A stretch of 60,153 bases of DNA from Vulcanimicrobiota bacterium (GTDB lineage Bacteria; Vulcanimicrobiota; JAJTBE01): the NCBI GenBank assembly GCA_021107945.1, contig JAIORV010000130.1, positions 1 through 60,153 of the forward strand, in the 5' to 3' direction. Positions 17,801-25,863 of this stretch are shown one piece after another. Every line of letters starts with the position of its first letter. Position 1 is the first letter of the stretch. The notes under the pieces were generated by a model. It was not told the origin of the DNA. It searched no databases and saw only the letters and a program-made list of their open reading frames with translations. The position numbers and the translations under genes are program-made.

Positions 17801-18466
17801 CTTTAATGTTTGATACCGCCTGAGTTTGTTCAATTGCTTTTGCAGCATATCCATCTGCCGGGATACTTCCTGCAAAATATCGTTAAGGCGTGACACGTTT
17901 TCTTTAACTAACGATAGTTTTCGAAGTGTTTCTTTCTTGCGAATCTGATATTTGTTTATACCGGCGGTCTCTTCGAGTATCATCCTTCTCTCGTCCGAGT
18001 TCGGACTCAATACTTTCTCAACTTCCCTGCCCGACAGCACAAAAAGCGCTCCCTGTCCCACGCCTGTGTCCGCTATCATCTCCTGGATATCCTTTAGCCT
18101 CATTGTCTTGTTGTTGAGGATGTATTGCCCGCCTCCGTCCCTGTAGAGTCTTCTTGCAATGATAACTTCCGGTTGATCGAAAGGCAGGCTCCCGTCAGAA
18201 TTATCCAGGGTGATAGCGACCTGAGTCATGCCTGATGGCTTTCTCTTGTGGGTTCCGGCAAATATAATCTCATCCATCTGCTTGCTTCGAAGGATGGTCG
18301 TTTTTTGCTCGCCCAGCACCCATCTGATCGCGTCGAGTATGTTACTCTTGCCGCAGCCATTAGGTCCCACAATAGTATTGATTCCCGGTGAGAAATTCAA
18401 TTTGATTTTATCGGCGAACGATTTAAAATTGGAAAGCTCTATTTTCTTGAGATACAAGGAACCCAC
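14888..18466 (-). CDS. smc: Chromosome segregation SMC ATPase
   Basis: SMC dimers, with ScpA/ScpB, organise and help separate bacterial chromosomes. The 1192-residue protein shows the whole plan: Walker A GPNGCGKSN near residue 35, long coiled coil, hinge at about 515-680, second coiled coil, then the ABC signature LLSSGEKSLTAVTF and Walker B FVVLDELDAPLDDSN near the C-terminus. LSSGEKS departs slightly from the common LSGGEKA/R, and DELDAP from DEVDAA. The first in-frame start is a GTG; because the family normally opens MYLKKIEL, the TTG three codons later (18457) may be the true start. No scpA, scpB, rnc or ftsY gene is near. Confidence 0.97.
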   Translation of the reverse strand: MGSLYLKKIELSNFKSFADKIKLNFSPGINTIVGPNGCGKSNILDAIRWVLGEQKTTILRSKQMDEIIFAGTHKRKPSGMTQVAITLDNSDGSLPFDQPEVIIARRLYRDGGGQYILNNKTMRLKDIQEMIADTGVGQGALFVLSGREVEKVLSPNSDERRMILEETAGINKYQIRKKETLRKLSLVKENVSRLNDILQEVSRQMDMLQKQLNKLRRYQTLKEKLSTLECRLVLIDMGTQETQEKEHAGKIEKLEEKRTNLDRDIEKQRFEVYSKEKERGRLSSAFEKEREESSRRNKEEAQIRSQRELTLEKIRQAESSLEDYSNNYKRLDNRLEATRKKIEKYEKEIEEENKLLQSAQAGLKLASEEFGAGETNLSGTKEEIDKFIQEIDKIREDIRTFTVEQRNLENILENENKRKNENENRAGKLIGELEKSEEIISSEEEKLAKFEVEKREAREENEAVQTRYSSLYKRLSDEENQIRKLKESIHAKTSEIAILLREEENFRGFSGAFQRVMKARDFLPSITPVHSVIRVVEKYETAVDVVLGAHFQSLITQNRKDAGLCIDFLKQERAGRLTFFPLDMERTGSDLPYLPIDLPGAIDWARNLVECDSLYRDILDIICGKTFIVDSLKSAYDIYGIQKRNRAFIPRMVTLDGDVLDFNGAVTGGRHRTDRSQILSRQRRMREMEKKVKLMAREFEECNSGIKSDREVLARIDEERKSLSAKVTRLDDEIRSTGGQLNILKRLRESASLDLKQIEESESKIGGEIEGYKKKTSQLKTKISAMEQDIKEKEIVLGDMKDNHKSRFAKLDELKSTLAQKKKQIDNIVHNRRLLESKIESEKEYISQVESDINTVNEKIENKKAEIGNLNGGLRDISNRQSVLKLKMKGLTIALESSKKDLSRVDVELETARNKLEVLLKDKGSLDNQQGELRIKKIELDSNRRYLEDRLVGFNKVTRKSARRMSIERDRVKDDIEKKRNLIQNFDAINFSAEEEFSEHKARYEEMKRQIDDLQESSKRLRKIISEMDTVSVKSLEDTLQKLNDVFAVLFKKIFGGGRASVSFSEPENKLESGVDIMVQPPGKRATNMNLLSSGEKSLTAVTFLFALLSIKPGPFVVLDELDAPLDDSNVAKISLLIKEFSQKSQFIVITHNRKTMESADNMFGITMEEPGVSKLVSVKMVEDGDQKPEGG

Positions 18467-18530
18467 ATCCGTTATTGGTTTTCTATTAAGAAATATTGTT
18501 CGTAATTTTAAATATCATGCTTTTACCGCA

Positions 18531-18690
18531 AATGACGCGGAGGACACATAGATTATATAAGGGAATGGACTACGAAAAAGGAAAGCGGATCCCGTTTTTC
18601 CTTTTCGGTTTCCATCACTATTCCGGAGATTTTAAAATCTCTTTCCCTGGTCATCCTCTGCGATCTCAGCGATCTCCGCGGTGAATAAGA
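18531..18690. repeat. Word-like repeats upstream of smc
   Basis: CGCGGAGGACACATAGA at the left and CCTCTGCGATCTCAGCGATC-TCCGCGGTGAA at the right, in inverted orientation about 100 bp apart, so the segment could fold into a long imperfect stem. No gene is visible. Confidence 0.6.
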
Positions 18691-18736
18691 ACTTTTCTCC
18701 AATCGTCTTTTTTTACCTGCAGACTCTCACAATCAA

Positions 18737-18765
18737 TTGTTTTCCCTGTAACATTCTGGTATAAT
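18737..18765 (+). promoter_or_regulatory. Sigma-70 promoter of the membrane kinase gene
   Basis: TTGTTT at 18737-18742, 17-bp spacer, perfect TATAAT at 18760-18765; predicted start about 25 nt before the ATG at 18797. Confidence 0.65.
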
Positions 18766-18796
18766 TTGGAAAGATAATTTACATCCGGAGTATGGT

Positions 18797-20599
18797 ATGA
18801 ACAACCTTGAAAAACTCCTGACCAACCGATATAGAATAAAGAAATCCCTTGGGTGTGGTGCATTTTCGGAAGTATATCTTGCGGAGGATATTGAAAGCAA
18901 AGAAGAGCGCGCCATAAAAGTAATGGATCTGGATAGATTGCCGGATAAAGAAAAAGGCTTCCATTATGATCTTTTCCTGAGGGAATCCCAAATGCTCCAG
19001 GATCTTGATCACCCCGGGATACCAATATTCTTTGATTTTTTCATTGAAGGAAACCTCATGATTCTTGTAATGGAGTATGTAAAGGGAATTGACCTGGATA
19101 AGTACATGGAAAAGCATGGCGGTCCCCTGGAAGAGTTGGAAACTCTTTCGATTTTCATCCAGGTTTGCCAGATTCTTGAGTTCCTGCACATGGAAAAACC
19201 CGGGGGGAAGATTATCTACAGGGATTTAAAACCCTCGAATATTATTATTGATGAAAATAGCAAGATAAAATTGATAGATTTTGCAACTGCAAGGATCTAT
19301 AGTCCTGAAAAAAAATGCGACACAATTAAATTGGGGACACCGGGTTATGCCGCCCCGGAAGCATACGGCAGTATCCAGACCGATGAGAGGGCTGATGTGT
19401 ATTCAGCCGGTGCGTCAATGTTTCATGCCCTGACAGGTGAAGATCCGGAAAAATATATGTTTCATTTCCCGTCTCTTCGTAAAATCAACCCGAGATTATC
19501 AGTCTATATTGACGGTATCGTTCAGGAGACACTGAAACCCAGGGAAGAGAGAACAAGGGACATAACAACCCTGAAAGACAGGTTAAATAATCTGAAAGAT
19601 ACGCTTTCATTCATGAAGAAGTTCTCGCCTGCAAGTATCTTTTTCAGAGGGATGTTCTCAATAATTCAACTTTTCAGAATGAAATTTTCTTTTCGTCCTT
19701 CACGTGATTTTGTCAAGATCGGATTCATTTTACTTTCAATTTGTATAATCACACCTCTTCTTGTTACTTTTCTCTTCATTAAGTTCCCTCCATATCACAG
19801 CAAACCATTTTTCAAGGTAATTCACCCGGTGCCGGCGGAGTTAAGGGGTAGAAGACAACAACAGAAATTGGCTCGCATTCTTGAAAATGAATTTGATAAC
19901 TTCAAACTCTATTGCGATCTCAAGAAGTATGACAAAGCTATGTCCGCCTGGAGAGAACTGATTTCATTTGTTTCAATTCATGATGAAGTAATGAAAAAAA
20001 AGTTGAGCTATTATCCTTCCGCTATGAAAATAATCCTGAGAAACGGTAATACCGGGCAGATATCGGAGGTTTTTCTAAATATCCTGGGTGAATATGAACG
20101 TTATATGAATGGCAGTATTATTGGTGATCCCGGCGATGAGATCCAGGATATCACCGGAATGACTGCCAAAGTTGTATCCGGCGAAAACATGGTAAATATA
20201 ATGAGAATATTCATGCTTGAGACTCCGAATATTAATTATTCCAGAAAAATCTTCGTAATTCACAGGGTGTCCGATGAAATGGCAAGGATGGGCAAGAAAA
20301 AGGAGGCAATTGAAATATTATCATTCCTGGTGGCTCATATTAGAGAAATGGACAACACCGAAAATGGGGGGATTCCAATCCCAAAAAACCTGAATGTCAA
20401 GCAGATGACCAACATCGACATGCTTTTCATCCGGGGAGAAATAAGCAGGTATAAGGGTAATAAAAACAAATCCCGGGAGTATTATAAACAATATCTTGAG
20501 GAAGTCGGCAAACGAAAAGATCCTGACATGGAAACATACCGGGAGACATTCAGAGAAAAGCTTTTTATAGACGATGCAAGAAGAAATATTGGCAAATAA
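18797..20599 (+). CDS. Membrane Ser/Thr protein kinase with DFA motif and C-terminal helical domain
   Basis: Hanks-type kinase domain at about residues 10-270: LGCGAFSEVYLAE, AIKVMDL lysine, YRDLKPSNIII catalytic loop, then LIDFATAR where the Mg-binding DFG is DFA, and GTPGYAAPEAYG. A single transmembrane helix lies at about 308-332, followed by about 270 residues of helical, TPR-like sequence. By topology the C-terminal part would be outside the cytoplasm if the kinase is inside. Loss of the DFG glycine occurs in some active kinases, so activity is uncertain but likely, as catalytic Lys, Asp and Asn are present. The gene is monocistronic as far as can be seen, with its own promoter. Confidence 0.92.
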   Translation: MNNLEKLLTNRYRIKKSLGCGAFSEVYLAEDIESKEERAIKVMDLDRLPDKEKGFHYDLFLRESQMLQDLDHPGIPIFFDFFIEGNLMILVMEYVKGIDLDKYMEKHGGPLEELETLSIFIQVCQILEFLHMEKPGGKIIYRDLKPSNIIIDENSKIKLIDFATARIYSPEKKCDTIKLGTPGYAAPEAYGSIQTDERADVYSAGASMFHALTGEDPEKYMFHFPSLRKINPRLSVYIDGIVQETLKPREERTRDITTLKDRLNNLKDTLSFMKKFSPASIFFRGMFSIIQLFRMKFSFRPSRDFVKIGFILLSICIITPLLVTFLFIKFPPYHSKPFFKVIHPVPAELRGRRQQQKLARILENEFDNFKLYCDLKKYDKAMSAWRELISFVSIHDEVMKKKLSYYPSAMKIILRNGNTGQISEVFLNILGEYERYMNGSIIGDPGDEIQDITGMTAKVVSGENMVNIMRIFMLETPNINYSRKIFVIHRVSDEMARMGKKKEAIEILSFLVAHIREMDNTENGGIPIPKNLNVKQMTNIDMLFIRGEISRYKGNKNKSREYYKQYLEEVGKRKDPDMETYRETFREKLFIDDARRNIGK

Positions 20600-20699
20600 A
20601 GAACTTAATGCGCTTTATTCGGGGGGATAGGAGTAATCCCACTCCGCTTAATTATTTAGCCAATTCAGTGGATTCCCTATAACGAGAAAATGGAGAGCA

Positions 20700-20788
20700 G
20701 AGGTCGGATCCCACTTCCCATTTCCCATTTCCCATTCACCACAGATGACACAAAGCCGAATCTGTAGGAGGGACGTCCCCGTCCCGAT
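20700..20788. repeat. Composite repeat: CCCATTT array plus hairpin element copy 5 (inverted)
   Basis: CCCATTT x3 at 20711-20737, the words TTCACCACAGATGACAC, then the 30-bp hairpin element in reverse orientation (CTGTAGGAGGGACGTCCCCG at 20763 onward; stem GGGACG / CGTCCC). The order array-words-hairpin equals that at 14513-14610 read in reverse. Confidence 0.8.
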
Positions 20789-20897
20789 AAATCCGATGGC
20801 AGACCTGTTATTAATAAAAGCTTTGTCACACAACTCAAGAGGATAAAATAAGATGGAACAGAAAATGGATTCATAAATTGTAACAGGAGATGAAATT

Positions 20898-22388
20898 ATG
20901 ATTCAGGATAAATTACTTGAAAATAAAAGTCCGGAAAAAGAATGCAAAGAGCAAAACCAGGGCACACTAAAGGTTCGGTTTGCTCCATCGCCCACGGGAT
21001 ACCTGCATGTCGGCGGGGCGAGAACTGCGCTTTTCAATTACCTTTATGCGAGGAAAAACGGAGGCGCGCTTCTCTTGCGAATCGAAGATACTGACTTGAA
21101 AAGGGAGATTGAAGGCTCCATAAACAGGATAATCGAAGATATGCAATGGCTTGGCTTGAAATGGGACGAGGGACCCATCAGGCAGACCGGTAGGCTTGAC
21201 ATTTATCGGAAATATGCAAACGCGTTAGAGGACAAGGGACTCACTTACCCTTGCTATTGCACGCCGGAAGAGCTTAAAACAAACCGTGAAAAGATGATGG
21301 AAGCGGGGACAACACCTCATTATAATGGTGCATGCCGCGACCTTACGCCGCAGCAAAGAGAACAAAAGTCCGCAGAGGGAAGAAAACCATGCATAAGATT
21401 CAGGATGCCGGACAAATCGGTTGTCGTGAAGGATCTCATCCGTGGCGATGTCGTTTTCGAGAAGGATTTTGTTGATGACTTTATTATAATGAAGTCCGAC
21501 AATACACCCTCATATAACTTCGCTGTTGTTGTTGATGATCACGAGATGGGCGTGACGCTGGTAATGAGGGGCGAGGAGCATCTTGTAAACACTCCCCGGC
21601 AGATTTCCCTTTATGAAGCTCTTGAATTTTCCATGCCGCAGTTTGCACATATAAGCATGATTTTGTCGCCGGATCGGAAAAAAATGTCGAAACGGCATGG
21701 CACTGTCGCCGTGGACATATTCAGGAAAGAGGGATACCTGCCGTCGGCGCTTATCAATTATATTTCCCTTCTGGGCTGGTCTCCGCCTGATAACCGGGAG
21801 TTTTTTACCCTTGATGAGATGGTGGAGGCGTTTTCCCTTGATCGGATTGCAAAAAACCCCGCCGTATATGACATTGAAAAGCTACGATGGATGAATTCAC
21901 AGTATATAAAGGAAATGGACAACGAGAAGCTCCTGGATATGTTGATTCCATTTATGAAAGATGCCGGATTTGTCGATGATGATAAAACCCCGGAGAACCG
22001 GGATAAGCTCCTGTTGATTGTCGATGCGTTAAAAAGCAGGCTTGTTCTCTTGTCTGACATAAAGGAAGAAGCGAGTATCTTCTTTGACGACAACCTGGAA
22101 TTGGACGAGGGCGCAAAAGAATCGCTGGAATGGGACACAACCCCTGCTGTTTTCAAAGCTTTCCTGGAGGTTCTTGATGAATATGATGCAATCACCTCTG
22201 AAAATTCGAGAGAATTTGTGAAAAAAATTCAGAAGAAAAGCATGACCAAGGGTAAAAAGCTCTACATGCCCCTTCGCGTGGGTATTACTGGAAAAGGTCA
22301 TGGTCCCGAGATGGTGGCAGTATTGACGATTTTATCTATAGAGCAGATGAAGAAAAGGTTAAAGAGCATAATTGAAATTTGCAAATAG
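20898..22388 (+). CDS. gltX: Glutamyl-tRNA synthetase
   Basis: Class I aminoacyl-tRNA synthetase charging tRNA-Glu (and tRNA-Gln if the genome uses the transamidation route). The HIGH-type motif is PSPTGYLHVGGART and the KMSKS-type motif is DRKKMSKRHG. ALLLRIEDTDLKRE and WDEGP are typical of the family. At 496 residues the length is normal, with an N-terminal extension of about 25 charged residues before KVRFAPSPTG. AGGAGATG lies 6 nt before the ATG. No partner gene is adjacent. Confidence 0.97.
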   Translation: MIQDKLLENKSPEKECKEQNQGTLKVRFAPSPTGYLHVGGARTALFNYLYARKNGGALLLRIEDTDLKREIEGSINRIIEDMQWLGLKWDEGPIRQTGRLDIYRKYANALEDKGLTYPCYCTPEELKTNREKMMEAGTTPHYNGACRDLTPQQREQKSAEGRKPCIRFRMPDKSVVVKDLIRGDVVFEKDFVDDFIIMKSDNTPSYNFAVVVDDHEMGVTLVMRGEEHLVNTPRQISLYEALEFSMPQFAHISMILSPDRKKMSKRHGTVAVDIFRKEGYLPSALINYISLLGWSPPDNREFFTLDEMVEAFSLDRIAKNPAVYDIEKLRWMNSQYIKEMDNEKLLDMLIPFMKDAGFVDDDKTPENRDKLLLIVDALKSRLVLLSDIKEEASIFFDDNLELDEGAKESLEWDTTPAVFKAFLEVLDEYDAITSENSREFVKKIQKKSMTKGKKLYMPLRVGITGKGHGPEMVAVLTILSIEQMKKRLKSIIEICK

Positions 22389-22407
22389 ATAGATTGACGG
22401 AAGGCGG

Positions 22408-22478
22408 AGGTGGTTTTTCAAAGCGGAGAGCGCAGAGTTTTTTCAGGAATCTTCGTGAACTTCGTGTCTTCGTGGTGA
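22408..22478. repeat. Word-like repeat after gltX
   Basis: AAGCGGAGAGCGCAGAGTTT followed by CTTCGTGAACTTCGTGTCTT-CGTGGTGA. Same vocabulary as at 7313, 14396 and 41567. Confidence 0.65.
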
Positions 22479-22594
22479 TGATATTTTTATGTAATTTCAC
22501 CTCCCGCTTCCCACTTTACACCATTTGCAGGAATAGGGCGCTGTCCATAGTTTATTTCTGCGGCGAACAAAGAAAGTTTTACCATATAAATAAA

Positions 22595-22835
22595 AAAAGA
22601 ACCCGGGTGTTTTGGTTTGATGTCTGTTACTGCTATAGCTACTCTGCCTGTTCGTTTTGTTGCTTTGATGATTGCTTGATCTATGCTTCTTATTTGCTGG
22701 ATTGTTTGCTGTGATTGTTGACTGGCTTTAAGACCTATCAACGACTTCATCTACTGGTTGATCTTTGCTTCATTTTTGCTGCATTTTAGTACTTCAATTT
22801 TGCTTCAATTCATTTCTATCAAACCGGGTTCTTTT
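22595..22835. repeat. 241-bp segment bounded by AAAAGAACCCGG inverted repeat
   Basis: AAAAGAACCCGG at 22595-22606 and CCGGGTTCTTTT at 22824-22835, each followed inward by GGTTTGAT-like sequence (GTTTGAT at 22614 onward; ATCAAA at 22818-22823). The interior is rich in TTGCT and GCTTC words. A minus-strand frame of 87 codons (22487-22750) has no good binding site; I do not call it a gene. Confidence 0.55.
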
Positions 22836-22924
22836 CGTTTATTATATTAGCATAATATCCAGGATTACTCTTTTTTTTGAAAATGTTTAATTAATCCTCA
22901 TATACAAATGATTCTTTGCGCCTG

Positions 22925-22969
22925 CACTGAAGATGTCATCCTGAATTTGTTTCAGGATTGTTTCAGTGT
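22925..22969. repeat. Palindromic ATCCTGAA-N5-TTCAGGAT element, copy A
   Basis: ATCCTGAA-TTTGT-TTCAGGAT at 22938-22958, nested inside CACTGAA ... TTTCAGTG. A second copy with a different loop lies at 51402-51422. Confidence 0.75.
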
Positions 22970-23016
22970 CCTCCATGGTTAAAAAGAAATCCTCCATCCG
23001 GCCTGTATCATTCATT

Positions 23017-23046
23017 TATCGGGACGAGGACGTCCCTCCTACAGAT
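23017..23046 (+). repeat. 30-bp hairpin element, copy 6
   Basis: Stem GGGACG / CGTCCC with AGGA loop, followed by CTCCTACAGATC and the words TCTGTGGTCTCTGTGGTGAA. Confidence 0.8.
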
Positions 23047-23102
23047 CTCTGTGGTCTCTGTGGTGAAAAACTGATCCTCCATCCGCTCTGCAGCTTTCGT
23101 TT

Positions 23103-23132
23103 ATCGAGATTGGGAAATCCCTCCTACAGATC
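23103..23132 (+). repeat. 30-bp hairpin element, copy 7
   Basis: Stem GAGATT / AATCCC (one A-C mismatch) with GGGA loop, then CTCCTACAGATC. It is the copy closest in sequence to the version inside the KAP NTPase gene. Confidence 0.8.
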
Positions 23133-23270
23133 ATCTATCTTCTTCTTCGTGTTCTCCGTGGCTTCGTGGTGAAATTAAAGGCATTCTTTAAATTCAGCCA
23201 TTCCTTCCCTTGCGATGTTCATGTCAAAATCCTACAATTTGCCCCGCATAAAAGGGAAGTCAACATTATT

Positions 23271-23717
23271 ATGGAAATAATCTTTGTTGCGCAAATCGTC
23301 CGTGAAGTTATTAAAAGGGGAAGATTATTGAAATTAGACAGGTTTACATATAGTCTTACGATTGCATTGCAGAGCGCGGTGTTGATGGTGGAGTTCTTTT
23401 CGTTCTCAATGCTTCTTCTTATAGATCCGCATTATTTTCGCTCGTATGTAATTAATTCAAAGATTGATCTCACACCGGTAAACAGAGTATTTTTTGCTTT
23501 TTTATCCTTATTCGAATCACCGTCTATGAAACTTGTGGGGGTTTGGGTTCTCACTCTGTTTTTTCTCTTTGTAATATACTACTTCATTCTTCTTCGAAAA
23601 ATCTGGGTTAAACCCGTAAAAGAATCCGTTTATTTCACTGGAATTGTCCTGCTGTCAACAAGTTTTTTTTGTTTCCTTGTAATTAATTTCTGGGATATTT
23701 ACTCGCGCTTTTTGTAA
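23271..23717 (+). CDS. Small integral membrane protein, unknown function
   Basis: About 148 residues with three hydrophobic segments (around residues 25-50, 83-108 and 118-142) separated by short charged loops. I do not recognise a family. The longer frame that opens at 23166 would be translated from word-like repeat DNA (CTTCGTGGTGAAATTAAAGG), so I prefer the internal ATG at 23271; no strong Shine-Dalgarno is visible for either. The next gene, encoding an acidic protein, begins 100 bp downstream on the same strand. Confidence 0.6.
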   Translation: MEIIFVAQIVREVIKRGRLLKLDRFTYSLTIALQSAVLMVEFFSFSMLLLIDPHYFRSYVINSKIDLTPVNRVFFAFLSLFESPSMKLVGVWVLTLFFLFVIYYFILLRKIWVKPVKESVYFTGIVLLSTSFFCFLVINFWDIYSRFL

Positions 23718-23816
23718 GCGAAATGCAGGAGACAGGACAAGTTGCTTGTTTGTTGTTTTACTATTATTCGGCATTCTTGCATCTGATCTCCGACTTCCAT
23801 TTTGTAGGTGAGCTTT

Positions 23817-24455
23817 ATGAATGAAAATAAAGATACCGGAATAGAGACAATTACATATTTGAAAGATGTCTGCAGTTATCTCTTTCACGAGGAGGAACCT
23901 CAGGATGAAAGAAATAATATAGCCGACGATCTTAAGATTGTCACCGAGGACCTGGGTTATATGAGGCAGGAATATGATTCTCCCGCTCCTCGAGGTGCGG
24001 AGGGCGCAAGAGATGTGATGCTTGATATCCTCGCCCTTTTTGACAGGGGAATAGAGGGAATGTTGCAATATATCGAGGACGAGGACAGGGAGCATCTGAC
24101 GGAAAGCCTTGACTGCTTCGCAGAGGCGGAGCAAATACTTGATTCACTAAGAATGGCAATTGACCAGTACAGGCTTGAATTGGCCGAGTTGTTGTCAAAG
24201 CTGGAGAGTGGCGAGATCAGCGAGGGTGAGAAGATTGACGAAGATTCCGACATGCATCTATCCATAACCGATATGGAGGGAGCTGATCTGATCGTCCCGG
24301 AGAATGAGCTACCGAGAGCACCGGAGACAAAGCTATTGGATGGATATGGAGCATATACTGATGAAGATATTGAAAATGAACATGAATACGAAGTGCCTGC
24401 AACCGAGACACTGGATTATGATGAGCTGAATCTTTCTAATCAGGATGAAGCGTGA
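23817..24455 (+). CDS. Acidic cytoplasmic protein, unknown function
   Basis: About 212 residues, very rich in Glu and Asp, predicted almost entirely helical between residues 10 and 140, with a low-complexity acidic tail (TDEDIENEHEYEV, TLDYDELNL). There is no membrane span or signal peptide. The ATG at 23817 follows TAGGTGAG by 5 nt; the GTG at 23808 is a less likely start. Function not recognised. It ends 17 nt from the stop of the convergent TPR gene. Confidence 0.7.
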   Translation: MNENKDTGIETITYLKDVCSYLFHEEEPQDERNNIADDLKIVTEDLGYMRQEYDSPAPRGAEGARDVMLDILALFDRGIEGMLQYIEDEDREHLTESLDCFAEAEQILDSLRMAIDQYRLELAELLSKLESGEISEGEKIDEDSDMHLSITDMEGADLIVPENELPRAPETKLLDGYGAYTDEDIENEHEYEVPATETLDYDELNLSNQDEA

Positions 24456-24471
24456 TGTAATTGGGGACGGA

Positions 24472-25665
24472 TCAAATAAAATCTAAATTTATCTTGTTTC
24501 TTTTCTTGTTCAGAGCGATATCATCAACTTTTTTCAGCTTTTTATCTATCCGCTCAACTGAATCATTTATATGTGATATATCAATATTGATTTTCCGGGC
24601 TTCATTGAGGTCAATAGCTTCGAGAAAGTAATGACGCGCTTCTTTAAGATTTCCATCCCTCATGCATGTCTTGCCCAGTTCCTCAAGAATCTTCATTCCA
24701 TCCCTGTGAGAGCCTGCCAGCATATAGTTCTCAAGAGCATATAAAAGATTTTTGTATTCTTCCTGATTTTGTCCTGTCTCTTTCATAACAATTGTCATAT
24801 TATAATATGCATCTGCCAGTTTTTGTGGAGTATCCAATTCCAAATAAAGCTTTATCGCTTTTTTCAGTATTTCCTGAGCTTTGTTCCATTCTTTTCCTTT
24901 TATATATAAATCAGCCAAAAGCGAGGAAGTTTCGGCACATCTCAGGATTTTGTCGTTTCTCAGAAATTTTTCAAGGGCCGATTTAAATAATTTCTCAGCG
25001 CCCCCAAAGTTTTTATCTTTTATAAGGATTGCTCCCAATTTCAGGCATGCTTCGGCCATTTTCGTCTCACTCTGAATCTCGCCATAAATTATAAGTGATC
25101 TGTTAAAATATTCTCTTGCCACATTGAAATCGCCGGCTTTAAAGAAAAGATTCCCTTGATCAAAAAAGGCGTCGGCAGCTCCCTTGCGGTTTTGGGTTTT
25201 CTGGAAAAGCTTCTGTGCCTGGTTTAGATGCTCAAAAGCGCGATCCAGGCCAAAAACTTCCATATATATTCTTCCGAGACAATAATGCAATTCTGCGACT
25301 ATTTCAGGAGATTCATCAGGATTGATAATCTTTAACGCTGTTTCAAATGGTTTTTTTGACTTCTGATATTTACCCTGGAGAGAATAAGATTTGCCCAGGT
25401 AAAAAGCGGCGTATCCAAAAGATCTTCTGTCCATAACTTTTTTATACAAGGCTGCCGCCCACTTGAAATTCTCGCCGGCAAGCCTGGCTCTTTTTTTCTC
25501 AAGCATTATCTTCCCAATCTCAAGATGAGCTTTCGCTCCACTCTTGAAATCCAGGTTATCAAGAGAAATCTTCAAAGCCCTCTCAAAAATCCTCAAAGCT
25601 CCGACCTTGCCGTTTCTCAGAAGAAAGTCTTCTCCCATGCTTAATAATTCTTCAATTTCCGTCAT
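24472..25665 (-). CDS. Tetratricopeptide-repeat protein
   Basis: The 397-residue protein consists of about nine TPR units of 34-40 residues, visible as recurring A-x-x-x-LG-x-I/x-Y-x-x-x-x-x-x-x-A-x-x-x-F-x-x-A patterns (for example AEACLKLGAILIKDKNFGGAEKL, shown in part). TPR arrays are protein-binding scaffolds. There is no signal peptide or transmembrane segment. The last 40 residues are a basic coiled-coil-like tail. GGAGGT lies 12 nt before the ATG. The gene converges with the acidic-protein gene and diverges from the methyltransferase operon. Confidence 0.88.
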   Translation of the reverse strand: MTEIEELLSMGEDFLLRNGKVGALRIFERALKISLDNLDFKSGAKAHLEIGKIMLEKKRARLAGENFKWAAALYKKVMDRRSFGYAAFYLGKSYSLQGKYQKSKKPFETALKIINPDESPEIVAELHYCLGRIYMEVFGLDRAFEHLNQAQKLFQKTQNRKGAADAFFDQGNLFFKAGDFNVAREYFNRSLIIYGEIQSETKMAEACLKLGAILIKDKNFGGAEKLFKSALEKFLRNDKILRCAETSSLLADLYIKGKEWNKAQEILKKAIKLYLELDTPQKLADAYYNMTIVMKETGQNQEEYKNLLYALENYMLAGSHRDGMKILEELGKTCMRDGNLKEARHYFLEAIDLNEARKINIDISHINDSVERIDKKLKKVDDIALNKKRNKINLDFI

Positions 25666-25721
25666 CTTTTACTGGAAAACCTCCCAATTAATAAGGCGTT
25701 GCTATTGGTAGTATTGTAAAG

Positions 25722-25750
25722 TTGACATAAGAAAAACCAGAGATTATAAT
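25722..25750 (+). promoter_or_regulatory. Perfect consensus sigma-70 promoter
   Basis: TTGACA at 25722-25727, 17-bp spacer, TATAAT at 25745-25750. It drives the operon starting at 25864, giving a 5' leader of about 105 nt that contains a small hairpin (AAGAC-TCTTTT-GTCTT). Confidence 0.88.
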
Positions 25751-25863
25751 CTAACCAATAAAGACTCTTTTGTCTTAAAAAACATGTTCCCTATAGTTTA
25801 TTAATAAATTTTCGTGTAATTAATCATTTTTCCTCCAATAAAAATTTTAGATGGTAATGAAAC

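Noticed and set aside
22487-22750. 87-codon minus-strand frame with QQSQQTIQQI
   Set aside because: No Shine-Dalgarno, lies across an inverted-repeat segment, product not recognised; kept only as a remark.
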